Part shown: piece by piece, positions 1 to 8,248 of the stretch | Position numbering within the stretch: the stretch's first letter is position 1 | How the letters are laid out: each line of letters begins with the position of its first letter | Assembly (NCBI RefSeq): GCF_002000245.1 | Contig: NZ_MTCM01000001.1 | Span: 372,001-436,000 of the forward strand | Length of the DNA stretch: 64,000 bases | Direction: 5' to 3' | Origin: Sphingobacterium sp. CZ-UAM | GTDB taxonomy: Bacteria; Bacteroidota; Bacteroidia; Sphingobacteriales; Sphingobacteriaceae | Position numbers and translations under genes: made by a program | Notes under the pieces: model-generated | What the model saw: only the letters and a program-made list of their open reading frames with translations | The model's database searches: none | Told to the model about the DNA's origin: nothing

Positions 1-564
1 CATGAGAAAACAACCGGCTATGAGATTGTGGAACAATTGGAGGAGCAGGGTTTGGTGGCAGATGCTTTTGTCGCGGGAGTGGGCACCGGTGGAACTGTTA
101 TGGGTGTAGGACGTAGTTTACGGAAAGCAAATCCAAATGTTCGTGTACATCCCTTGGAGCCAGCGGAAAGTCCAACTTTAACGACAGGACATAAAGTAGG
201 TTCACACCGTATTCAGGGTATATCTGATGAATTTATCCCGGCTATCGTTGATCTGGATGAACTTGATGCAGTGGTCTGTGCCAACGATGGTGACTCAATC
301 ATTATGGCCCAAAAATTATCAAGACAACTGGGGCTTGCTGTTGGGATTTCCTCTGGAGCGAATGTTATCGGAGCGATTAAGTTACAGCAGGAGCTGGGGG
401 AGGAAGCAGTCGTTGTGACGCTATTATGTGATGACAATAAGAAATATTTAAGCACGGACCTGGTAAAAGAAGAACCTGTTAAACCAGGATATCTATCCAG
501 CGATGTTAATTTTCTGGGCTTTCAACCAATATGTAGACTACCGAATCCAGTATTTGGAGCCTAA
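1..564 (+). CDS. PLP-dependent cysteine synthase family protein, 3' part only
   Basis: The reading frame is open from the first base, so the N-terminal part, including the PLP lysine, lies outside the window. The visible 188 residues hold the glycine-rich PLP-phosphate loop (GTGGT, about residue 30 of the fragment) and the GISSGAN motif of the O-acetylserine sulfhydrylase / cystathionine beta-synthase fold. The family makes cysteine from O-acetylserine and sulfide, or does related beta-replacement or elimination reactions, in the cytosol. The GISDEF segment and the C-terminal [12 protein letters not shown] resemble the broader cysteine synthase-family group rather than classical CysK, so the exact substrate is left open. 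A hairpin terminator follows about 30 bp downstream. Confidence 0.8.
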   Translation, partial: HEKTTGYEIVEQLEEQGLVADAFVAGVGTGGTVMGVGRSLRKANPNVRVHPLEPAESPTLTTGHKVGSHRIQGISDEFIPAIVDLDELDAVVCANDGDSIIMAQKLSRQLGLAVGISSGANVIGAIKLQQELGEEAVVVTLLCDDNKKYLSTDLVKEEPVKPGYLSSDVNFLGFQPICRLPNPVFGA

Positions 565-593
565 TAAGATTTAGTTTCATATGTTTATAGTTA

Positions 594-627
594 ACTCGGG
601 GAGTATATTGCTCCTCGGGTTTTATTT
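594..627 (+). terminator. rho-independent terminator of the cysteine synthase-family gene
   Basis: ACTCGGGGAG (594-603) pairs with CTCCTCGGGT (611-620), allowing two G-T pairs, and is followed by TTTTATTT. Confidence 0.7.
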
Positions 628-687
628 ACAGCAGAACAAATAATCAGTCTCCAGACAAATAAATTATGAAAAACACATTATACGCTG

Positions 688-2367
688 ATGAAAACTAATT
701 TTAAATTATTAACCCTTTTATTCCTGCTTATCTTTCCTATTGCTATGTTTGCGCAACAGGATAGTACAGCTAGCACGGAAGGTCTGGAATTTACGGACGG
801 AACAATCAGTCCGGATTCTTTATCATTCGAAGAGTCACCCGATACCATGACAGCAAGTGTTGATTCCAGCAAAACGGTTGTTGCGACCAATAAGGTGGAA
901 GAATCTACTGAAAACGGTAAAAAATCACTGTGGAGTATTTTTATCGCGGGCTTGGTTGGGGGCTTTGCGGCCTTATTGATGCCCTGTATATTTCCGATGC
1001 TTCCTTTGACGGTGAGTTTTTTCACCAAGCAGTCTGGTAGTCGCGCTAGTGGCATTAGCAAGGCCCTCTTATATGGTCTCTTTATTATCGTGATCTATGT
1101 TGCTTTAGGGATGATTATTACCATTGCCTTTGGTTCTGATGCACTCAATGCACTTTCAACCAACGGAATTTTTAATTTTATCTTCTTCTTGCTGCTGGTC
1201 GTATTTGCGGCCTCTTTCTTTGGTGCATTTGAAATTACCTTGCCTAGTTCTTTCGTTAATAAAATGGATGCTAAGTCAGACAAAGGTGGGCTCATCGGCC
1301 TATTTTTTATGGCCTTTAGTTTATCGCTGGTATCCTTTTCCTGTACCGGTCCGATCATAGGGACACTGTTGGTGGAAGCGGCGTCAAAAGGCGAGCGATT
1401 AGGCCCGGCCATCGGTATGTTGGGCTTCTCCATTGCTTTGGCTATTCCATTTGGTTTATTTGCCATGTTCCCATCAATGCTTAAATCACTGCCAAAATCG
1501 GGCGGTTGGTTGAACAGTGTAAAAGTGGTACTTGGATTTTTGGAATTGGCATTGGCCCTGAAATTTTTATCGAATGTGGACTTGGCTTATCATTGGAACT
1601 GGTTGGACAGGGAAGTATTCCTGTCTTTATGGATCGCCGTATTTGGTTTGATGGGACTTTATCTGATCGGTAAAATTAAGTTTTCCCACGATAGTGAGCT
1701 TAAATTTCTATCTGTTCCAAGGACCATTTTAGCCATTGTTGTTTTTTCTTTTGTTGTGTATATGATTCCGGGTTTATGGGGGGCGCCTTTAAAGTCCATT
1801 TCAGCCTTTTTGCCACCATCTGCAACGCAGGACTTTGACCTGTCTTCGGGAGTTGGCAGCGGTACGGCAGCCCATACGGACGGTAAGGTGAAAAAATATG
1901 CCGAGATATTCCATGAGCGTGGTACACCAAAAGGCTTTGATCCTTATTACGATTACGAGCAGGCCCTGGCGACAGCAAAAGAACTAAATAAACCTGTATT
2001 GATTGACTTCACGGGATGGAATTGTGTCAACTGCCGTAAAATGGAGGCAAACGTATGGACGGATCCCGGAGTAGCTAAATTGTTGAAAGAGGAATTTGTT
2101 ATGGCTGAATTATTTGTGGATGATAAAACCGAATTACCAGTCAATGAGCAATTTGTTTCCAAGTACAGTAATAAAAAAATAAAGACTATAGGAAATAAAA
2201 ACAGCGACTTCCAAGCCGCTGTATTTAACAGCAATTCCCAGCCTTTGTATGTCATCGTTGATCCAAATGGTCAGGTACTGGTTCCTCAAAGCGGCGCTAA
2301 TTACGATGTTGAACAATACAAGGCATTTCTACAGAGCGGTGTAGATGCTTTCAAAAAGAGAAACTAA
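688..2367 (+). CDS. dsbD: DsbD-like thiol:disulfide interchange protein (CcdA-type membrane domain plus thioredoxin domain)
   Basis: A 559-residue inner-membrane protein that would pass reducing equivalents from cytosolic thioredoxin to periplasmic proteins. It starts with a signal peptide (about residues 1-23) and an acidic Ser/Thr-rich linker, not the N-terminal alpha domain of Enterobacteria. Multiple membrane segments follow, with the paired redox cysteines of the family: Cys100 in MPCIFPMLP and Cys219 in FSCTGP. The C-terminal periplasmic thioredoxin domain has WNCVNCRK with Cys446 and Cys449. So the beta and gamma parts of DsbD are present and alpha is absent, which is common in Bacteroidota. 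A short frame (ATG at 667) ends across this start codon and might couple translation. The long 11-bp array lies immediately downstream. Confidence 0.88.
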   Translation: MKTNFKLLTLLFLLIFPIAMFAQQDSTASTEGLEFTDGTISPDSLSFEESPDTMTASVDSSKTVVATNKVEESTENGKKSLWSIFIAGLVGGFAALLMPCIFPMLPLTVSFFTKQSGSRASGISKALLYGLFIIVIYVALGMIITIAFGSDALNALSTNGIFNFIFFLLLVVFAASFFGAFEITLPSSFVNKMDAKSDKGGLIGLFFMAFSLSLVSFSCTGPIIGTLLVEAASKGERLGPAIGMLGFSIALAIPFGLFAMFPSMLKSLPKSGGWLNSVKVVLGFLELALALKFLSNVDLAYHWNWLDREVFLSLWIAVFGLMGLYLIGKIKFSHDSELKFLSVPRTILAIVVFSFVVYMIPGLWGAPLKSISAFLPPSATQDFDLSSGVGSGTAAHTDGKVKKYAEIFHERGTPKGFDPYYDYEQALATAKELNKPVLIDFTGWNCVNCRKMEANVWTDPGVAKLLKEEFVMAELFVDDKTELPVNEQFVSKYSNKKIKTIGNKNSDFQAAVFNSNSQPLYVIVDPNGQVLVPQSGANYDVEQYKAFLQSGVDAFKKRN

Positions 2368-2432
2368 CCATCGTCATATTCTAATTTTATCCTCCTTGCT
2401 GTTTGCAGGGGGGATTTTTTTTGTTCTTCCGT

Positions 2433-2806
2433 TCGGCTGTGCTTCGCTAGCGCGTCGACTCTGGATTGGCCCGGCTTCGGATGTTTATCGGGTATTATTC
2501 GGGACAGCTTCTGAACAGGGACGGGACAGCTTCGAGACAAGGACGGGACTGCTGCGGGATTTCTTTGGCAGCTGTTCGACAATTGTTCGACTGCTCATTG
2601 GCTTTTTCCCGAAGCCCAGTCGAAGGATTGTCGAAGCTCAGTCGAAGGAGTGTCGAAGGAGTGTCGAAGAAATCCCGAAAGATAGTCGGAGCTGTTCCGA
2701 CGATGTCTGCACCTTGTTACGTAGCTGTTCCGACGACTAGCCGAAGAATTGCCGAAGGTCTCCCGAAGGAATGTGCAGGGCTGATCGAAGGCCTGTCGAA
2801 GGATGC
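2433..2806. repeat. GC-rich intergenic array of 34 gapless 11-bp units, core YCGR
   Basis: Cut into consecutive 11-mers from 2433, the segment gives 34 units without a single insertion or deletion. CG occupies unit positions 2-3 in 28 of 34 units; three exceptions are TTGG, as CpG decay would give. Units from 2620 are close to TCGAAGGAGTG (identical at 2642 and 2653); earlier units read TCGGGACAGCT or ACGGGACAGCT. The block is much richer in G+C than the AT-rich flanks and lies between the dsbD stop and the terminator of the opposite-strand gene. Eleven is not a multiple of three, so every frame spells pseudo-repetitive peptides and long overlapping frames arise by chance. I know no named element that matches. 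Confidence 0.85.
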
Positions 2807-2824
2807 CACCAGAAGATGTCCCAT

Positions 2825-2865
2825 ATAAAAAAAGAGGCCCTGTCGATTGAGAGAACGACAGGGCC
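2825..2865 (-). terminator. rho-independent terminator of the DUF5686 gene
   Basis: GGCCCTGTCG (2836-2845) and CGACAGGGCC (2856-2865) form a perfect 10-bp stem. On the minus strand it is followed by a run of seven T (complement of the A run at 2827-2833). Confidence 0.9.
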
Positions 2866-2896
2866 CCAAAATTATAATATAAATTTACGGAAACTC

Positions 2897-5494
2897 TTAG
2901 AAATCAAACCTGACTCTGGCGCGGATTCCCCAAGCTGGAGCATCCACATGGTCAAGATAGTTCAGACGTTTGACGTAGTCTACACGCAAAATCTTAAAGA
3001 TATTGGATAAACCGATACTTGCCTCCATATAAGGTTCAGAGCCGAATGTATATGAACTTTGGATTTGGTCTGCATTGCGTTGCCATGCAAATACTTTAGA
3101 ACCATAATTTGGATCGTCTGGATCATTTTCTTTGCGAAGACCACCATACACACCTTTGAAACTAAAGACTTCGCGTAATTTAAGCTTTTTGACCAATGGG
3201 ATCTTATTCAATAGGAATCCGTTCATATAATACTGCACATTGATGGAAGCGTTGTGGTCACTGACAAATTCCAGGAAGTTCATCAGGTTGTACGAGTTTA
3301 ACTGGTACGCATAGGTCTGGTTTGCCCGGTGGATCGTCAGGAAGGGGAATGGAATCTCTTTTCCGGCGATGTAGTTACCCTCAGCGGTGACATCAGCAAA
3401 ACCAAATTGACTTAAGTAAAAACGTTTGAATGCACCGACGTTAAAACTATGGTAATTATATTCTCCTTTTGCCAGACCTTTTATTCCTGCTGTATAATTA
3501 AACGTGAATATCGGGTATTGATTGAATATCGGTGTACGATAGATTTTGCCTTGATAAAATTCCTCATGTGGCGCGTATCTAAAGTTGACAGACAATTCGG
3601 TTGAATTTAGTTCATTGAACAATTTGTTTTGTCCATTTTCATCCAGCATCTGATAAGTCAGACTACCTGCAGGGGACTGTTTGTTGATATTAAATCCGGC
3701 ACCGATCGTTAAATGGTTTAAGAATTCTTTTTTATACTCCAAACCATAATTGGTTTCGTAGATGTAGCGGTCGTTGTCACCACGTTTGAATGATAGCAAA
3801 AAGTTGTCCTCTTGAATGAATTCGAGTTTCTGCCCTGGTATCTTGGTGTCTTTTTTATACGAAGCCCGGATATAATGCATCGGGAAAGAGTATACAGACT
3901 TATTGTTAAAGGCATAGGTACCACTGAAAAAGTACTTCCACTTTTGGTCTTTGAATCCGTAGGCAGCATAGGTTTCTGCATAGAAACGTTTGCTCAGGGA
4001 TTCCGTGGTACGACCACCCACACGCAGGCGAAATCCTTCCACAGGGTTAAAACTATAGAAGGTGTTCACTGGCCCGATTTCGACCGGTCCAGCTTGTTTA
4101 TAACCCGAGAGAAGTAAGGCCGCAACGTCCATAAAGGTCCTGAATGAAGGAATTTTTTGAAGGGTATCAATATTGTGATAAATATTCAATTCATTCTGCG
4201 CCAGGGCCAACGGGCGTTGTGTTTCAAATAAGGATTTTGTCGCTTTCTTATTCTCGATATTGTATGCAATGACTGTAGAAGGACCATCATATAGACTATC
4301 AGGTTGCTGAATGCCGACTTTATAGTTGTTGTAGTCGACCGTCCGGCTACCACGGATCCCCATTCCTTTTTCTGTCAGTGAAAAGTCAATGCCTAAAGTG
4401 CTCGTTTTGAGGTAAAATCTGCTCTTGCTGTCTTTCTCAAATTTAAGCTGAATCTGAAGATCGCGCACAAAATTTAGGTTGATGTCATCGGCAACGGTCA
4501 TATTCGCACCCTGAACCGCATAATTTCCGTCCAAAGTGACATATAGCTGCCCTTTAAATAACATATCTGCTTTATTGCGAGGAACAAAACTCAGTTCAAC
4601 CAACCAGGGTTGAGAAGTTTTGATGGTGTCGGTAATAAAGAATTTATAAAATGTTGGAGCGGAGTTCGCAATTGGACTCAAAAATTGATTGGTGACCAAT
4701 GAGATATTATTGTCGTAGATATCGACTTGCTCGTAAAGTTTGTTGAAATAAGACGATAGACCATCATTATCAATAAATTTGGGGTCAAATTGTGCCCGTT
4801 GATTACCCAGTATATATTGTTTGGTTTTGCTTGGATCTTTACGGTAGTACACTTTGGACATTTTCTCTTCGATAAAAGCCGGTAATACATATTTATTTGC
4901 CGTTTTTGCTGAATCGTCTGTTTCAAAAAGAAATTGATAATTTTTAAAGATTTTTTTGTTGACAAATTTCTCCGAAAGATTGCTTAAGCCCAGGGACATT
5001 TTCTCGTATTGATCAAATTCGGCGTATTGTTGTCCCGACAGACGGTTTTTCTCTTTATTTTCAATGACTTTACGGATCAGCGCGACCGCAGGATTGTCTT
5101 TGTTGCTGTATTTTTTCTTTTTGGCTTTAACAACGACTTCTTCCAGCATATTGTCCTGGGCATCCATTAGAATTTCCTTTGACTGCACAGCGTCATTGGT
5201 TACGAAAGCGTCCTTATTGTCATAACCGACATAACTTGCTCTGATTTTAACATAAGATGTTGGAAATACCAATCTAAATTCCCCGTTGGCATTGGTCGAG
5301 GTGGAGGTTCCGGCAGAAGCTGGTGCGCCTACGACAGCCACGGTAGCGTAAGCAATGGGAGTCTTTGTCTTTGCATCTTTGACCGTGCCTGTAACCGTTT
5401 TGGTTTGCGCAAGGGCTATGGATGCTGATAGCAGTAATGTTATCGAGAAAAAGAGTTTAGTTATGAAGGATTTTGCGTTTAATTTAGCTTCCAT
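2897..5494 (-). CDS. DUF5686 / carboxypeptidase-regulatory-like outer membrane protein
   Basis: About 865 residues. A signal peptide (residues about 1-30, ending in ALAQ) is followed by a carboxypeptidase-D regulatory-like beta-sandwich starting at VTGTVKDAKTKTPIAYATV, then a long region typical of DUF5686 and a C-terminal part that ends in the aromatic residue Phe, as outer-membrane beta-barrels do. The family is widespread in Bacteroidota; its function is not established, and an outer-membrane location is inferred. The frame extends nine codons further to a TTG at 5521, but the ATG at 5494 gives a normal signal peptide and is preferred. It has its own terminator and is separated by 300 bp from the upstream pseudouridine synthase gene, so it is probably monocistronic. 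Confidence 0.8.
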   Translation of the reverse strand: MEAKLNAKSFITKLFFSITLLLSASIALAQTKTVTGTVKDAKTKTPIAYATVAVVGAPASAGTSTSTNANGEFRLVFPTSYVKIRASYVGYDNKDAFVTNDAVQSKEILMDAQDNMLEEVVVKAKKKKYSNKDNPAVALIRKVIENKEKNRLSGQQYAEFDQYEKMSLGLSNLSEKFVNKKIFKNYQFLFETDDSAKTANKYVLPAFIEEKMSKVYYRKDPSKTKQYILGNQRAQFDPKFIDNDGLSSYFNKLYEQVDIYDNNISLVTNQFLSPIANSAPTFYKFFITDTIKTSQPWLVELSFVPRNKADMLFKGQLYVTLDGNYAVQGANMTVADDINLNFVRDLQIQLKFEKDSKSRFYLKTSTLGIDFSLTEKGMGIRGSRTVDYNNYKVGIQQPDSLYDGPSTVIAYNIENKKATKSLFETQRPLALAQNELNIYHNIDTLQKIPSFRTFMDVAALLLSGYKQAGPVEIGPVNTFYSFNPVEGFRLRVGGRTTESLSKRFYAETYAAYGFKDQKWKYFFSGTYAFNNKSVYSFPMHYIRASYKKDTKIPGQKLEFIQEDNFLLSFKRGDNDRYIYETNYGLEYKKEFLNHLTIGAGFNINKQSPAGSLTYQMLDENGQNKLFNELNSTELSVNFRYAPHEEFYQGKIYRTPIFNQYPIFTFNYTAGIKGLAKGEYNYHSFNVGAFKRFYLSQFGFADVTAEGNYIAGKEIPFPFLTIHRANQTYAYQLNSYNLMNFLEFVSDHNASINVQYYMNGFLLNKIPLVKKLKLREVFSFKGVYGGLRKENDPDDPNYGSKVFAWQRNADQIQSSYTFGSEPYMEASIGLSNIFKILRVDYVKRLNYLDHVDAPAWGIRARVRFDF

Positions 5495-5795
5495 TATATT
5501 GCTATAATCTTGAAAATTCAAAATTGTTTTCTTGTTTTTACTTTATTTTTGACTTTATAAGTATTAAAATCAAAAAATCAGTGAACAAAGGAAACAAAAA
5601 ATTAAGAATATTTAAAATTTTATTGTAATGTAATATAGGGAATCGCTCTACTTTATTTATTATTTAAGTTGTTGTTTTTCAGGTTTTTGTGATAAATTAT
5701 TGATTTAGGTCAATAATTTATAACCCACATTTTGACTTCGCGATGATTTTCCGCTTCTCTATTTGCTGACTTTTGTAACGATATAGTCAATTCTG
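5495..5795. other. intergenic region, AT-rich, no gene seen
   Basis: About 300 bp between two minus-strand genes. It must hold the promoter of the DUF5686 gene, but I find no clear TAnnTTTG element on the minus strand and no convincing terminator for the upstream gene. Confidence 0.5.
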
Positions 5796-7484
5796 TTAAA
5801 ATTCAGGTGGGATTTCAAAGCTGATTTCCTGTTTGGTACTTGGATGTATCAACTTGATAAAAGTTGCGTGGAGGTGTAATCTATCCGCTTTTTTGCCATA
5901 AAGATCGTCGCCGACAATAGGTGTGGCGAGTCCCTCTGGATGAACGGCATGCATACGAAGTTGATGTGTGCGGCCTGTTAAGGGATAGAAACGGATTCTT
6001 GTTTTATCACCTTCGATTGAGATCCGCTCCCACTTGGTCTGGGCGGGTTTGCCGTAGCTGTAACAGACCATTTGTCTTGGCCGATCATCGAGATCCACAC
6101 GCAGAGGAAGGTCGATTAACCCGGATTCCTGTTCAACGATACCATCCAACAAAGCGATATATTCCTTGGCTATGGTATGTCGTATAAATTGATCCTGTAT
6201 AAATTGATGGGCTTCTTTATTTTTGGCAACAACCAGCAATCCCGAAGTGGACATATCCAGTCGATGGATAATTATCGGACCTGCATTGGGATAGCGTTGG
6301 AGTACCCGATTGTAGACGGAATCTTTGACATATATTCCGGGGACGGATAAAAACTCGGCCGGTTTATTGAAAACAATGATATCTTCGTCCTCATAGATTT
6401 GTGGAAGTTCGGTGTGCAATGTCGTTTCCTGTTGCATGGGATTGGGGTCTACCTCGAGTCCCTGAAGCATATAACCTAAGATTGGTTCACATTTTTTACG
6501 GCAGGCCGGATAATAATTTTTATGTCTGCGGATTTCGGACGAAGGGGAGCAGCCCCACCAGAATTCGGCCAAGGCTATGGGTGTAAGGTTGTTGCTGTAG
6601 GCATATTGCAATAATTTCGGTGCGGCACATTCTCCGGAGCCCGCGGGTGGCGTGCTTTGGTCAAAGTCCTGAAAAATTGCAACAACATTCTTGTGCTGCC
6701 CAGTTGCGTCCAAAAAATTATATTGTTCAAAAAGCTGTTTTTGCAGATTTCCGGATCGCATCTTACGCTCTTCTTTTAATACAGCAATGTCAGAAAGCAA
6801 GCCTTGGAGTTTAAGGTTTTCCGATTCCAGTGCCCGATGCATGTCATATTGATAGCGCTGAAGCTCCTGTTTGTCCTTGAGGCTCTGGCTGCGCATATCG
6901 TCCATCAGTATTTCGTAATCCTCATCCGAAAGGAGCGGCCGTAATTTCGTCCGGGTTTCCTTGCGTTCTTTTTTCTGATTTCGGAGTTTTGTTTTGAGCA
7001 GGTCAAGCTGTGTGTTCCATTGATCTTTTAAAACGTTGAGATTGTGTTTTGTCCGCTCAAGCTCTTCACTGTTTTCAAGAAGTTCAATTTTTCTATTGAG
7101 GGCATTTAAATGTACTTCTTCGTTCAAAAAGAAGCCGTCCTCTTCCAACATATCAAATATGGGGGGGACAAAATAGCGGTGTTTGTTGCTGCCGGCAAGT
7201 TTTCCGGATACGGCGGCAAGATACCCAAGCCGATGCTGCTGATCGCGGACAACCAGTATGCCAAACATCTTGCCTATGGCAAGCCCTTTATTATTTTCTC
7301 CAAGGCCAAAGTTATGCTTCCATTCGTTTTGGATCTCAAGGTAAGCCTGAAGTTCTTCCGCGGCAGCAATGGCTAGTGGGTGTGGCTCATAGCAAAATGG
7401 AAAGGTAAATCGCAGGGGAAGTTCGATGTCCGAAATATCCGCCTTGAATGCATGAAAATAAGTGTTGTTGTCTAAAGTACCCAC
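5796..7484 (-). CDS. RluA-family pseudouridine synthase with long N-terminal extension
   Basis: A 562-residue RNA-modifying enzyme that isomerises uridine to pseudouridine. The catalytic domain is the last 210 residues or so, with HRLD (catalytic Asp about 410), then the RTHQLRMH motif. The first 340 residues are an extension: a globular N-terminal part, a charged, probably coiled-coil stretch (about 120-240) and a segment with WWGCSPSSEIRRHKNYYPAC near the join. Such long RluA-type proteins are found in Bacteroidota and some marine Proteobacteria; the target RNA position cannot be read from sequence. The start is GTG, preceded by AGAGGGAAG, and a minus-strand TATTTTTG lies about 30 bp upstream; the next in-frame Met is about 70 residues in. 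Confidence 0.85.
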   Translation of the reverse strand: MGTLDNNTYFHAFKADISDIELPLRFTFPFCYEPHPLAIAAAEELQAYLEIQNEWKHNFGLGENNKGLAIGKMFGILVVRDQQHRLGYLAAVSGKLAGSNKHRYFVPPIFDMLEEDGFFLNEEVHLNALNRKIELLENSEELERTKHNLNVLKDQWNTQLDLLKTKLRNQKKERKETRTKLRPLLSDEDYEILMDDMRSQSLKDKQELQRYQYDMHRALESENLKLQGLLSDIAVLKEERKMRSGNLQKQLFEQYNFLDATGQHKNVVAIFQDFDQSTPPAGSGECAAPKLLQYAYSNNLTPIALAEFWWGCSPSSEIRRHKNYYPACRKKCEPILGYMLQGLEVDPNPMQQETTLHTELPQIYEDEDIIVFNKPAEFLSVPGIYVKDSVYNRVLQRYPNAGPIIIHRLDMSTSGLLVVAKNKEAHQFIQDQFIRHTIAKEYIALLDGIVEQESGLIDLPLRVDLDDRPRQMVCYSYGKPAQTKWERISIEGDKTRIRFYPLTGRTHQLRMHAVHPEGLATPIVGDDLYGKKADRLHLHATFIKLIHPSTKQEISFEIPPEF

Positions 7485-7512
7485 AGTCTTCCCTCTAATA
7501 ATATTTTGTTGG

Positions 7513-7520
7513 CAAAAATA
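7513..7520 (-). promoter_or_regulatory. candidate -7 element for the pseudouridine synthase gene
   Basis: CAAAAATA on the plus strand reads TATTTTTG on the minus strand, a full match to the Bacteroidota -7 consensus TAnnTTTG, about 29 bp before the GTG start. No good TTTG is found at the -33 distance. Confidence 0.4.
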
Positions 7521-7633
7521 CGGTTATTATGCTATTGAAATGACATTTTAATCTTAGTTTTTTTGGTATTCCCTGCTTTTTTGGGTAAATTTAACTAAGC
7601 AATGAAAAGATATAGTTAACAAATAAAAACAAT

Positions 7634-8107
7634 ATGAAAACTTCAATTGGAATTAAAGATGCAGACTTAAAAAAAGTTGCGAAATTGCTCAATGTCTTAT
7701 TAGCCGATGAGCACATTATCTATATGAAAACACGCAATGCGCATTGGAATGTCGAAGGGGCTGATTTTCATGCTGCTCATTTATTTTTAGAGTCCCAATA
7801 CGATGAGTTGGCAGAAGTTATTGATGAAGTTGCGGAGCGTGTACGTACCCAGGGACACTATGCGGTAGGTACATTTGATAAATACCTGAAATTAACCCGC
7901 TTGACAGAATCCACCTCGGAGAAGACAGATAGTCAATCTTATTATAAGGAATTATTATCGGATCATGAGTCTATTGCGATGTCCATTCGGGCGGATATTG
8001 CTGTCGTTGGTGATACCGCGGATAATGGTACGGAAGATTTTTTGGTGGGCTTACTGGAAAAACACGAGAAAATGGCTTGGATGCTTCGTGCTCATTTTTT
8101 AAAATAG
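7634..8107 (+). CDS. dps: Dps family DNA-protection / ferritin-like protein
   Basis: 157 residues, the usual length for Dps. The family forms a 12-subunit cage that oxidises and stores iron with hydrogen peroxide and so protects DNA. The inter-subunit ferroxidase site is visible: His in NAHWNVEGADFH (about residues 35-46), then FLESQYDELAEVIDEVAERVRTQG carrying the Asp/Glu ligands. It is a single gene with its own terminator. OxyR, which commonly controls dps, is encoded 18 kb away in this window; that link is an inference. Confidence 0.93.
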   Translation: MKTSIGIKDADLKKVAKLLNVLLADEHIIYMKTRNAHWNVEGADFHAAHLFLESQYDELAEVIDEVAERVRTQGHYAVGTFDKYLKLTRLTESTSEKTDSQSYYKELLSDHESIAMSIRADIAVVGDTADNGTEDFLVGLLEKHEKMAWMLRAHFLK

Positions 8108-8134
8108 CAGCGTTGAGATCCATTTGACATAAAC

Positions 8135-8168
8135 AATCCCGCTCCTGTATAGGAACGGGATTTTTTTT
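8135..8168 (+). terminator. rho-independent terminator of dps
   Basis: AATCCCG-TCCT (8135-8145 region) pairs with AGGA-CGGGATT (8151-8162 region) with a short GTAT loop, followed by eight T. Confidence 0.9.
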
Positions 8169-8248
8169 ATGTTTTGTTGCCGGCGCGGGATAATTTTTCT
8201 ATCTTAAAGAGGAATTAAGCCTACAGAAACTTTTAATATATTACAGCT

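Noticed and set aside
2345..2828. Overlapping plus-strand frames of 120-131 codons through the 11-bp array
   Set aside because: Several frames are open together because the 11-bp unit repeats every 33 bp in each frame; the peptides are low-complexity and no frame has a convincing start signal, so they are taken as by-products of the repeat.
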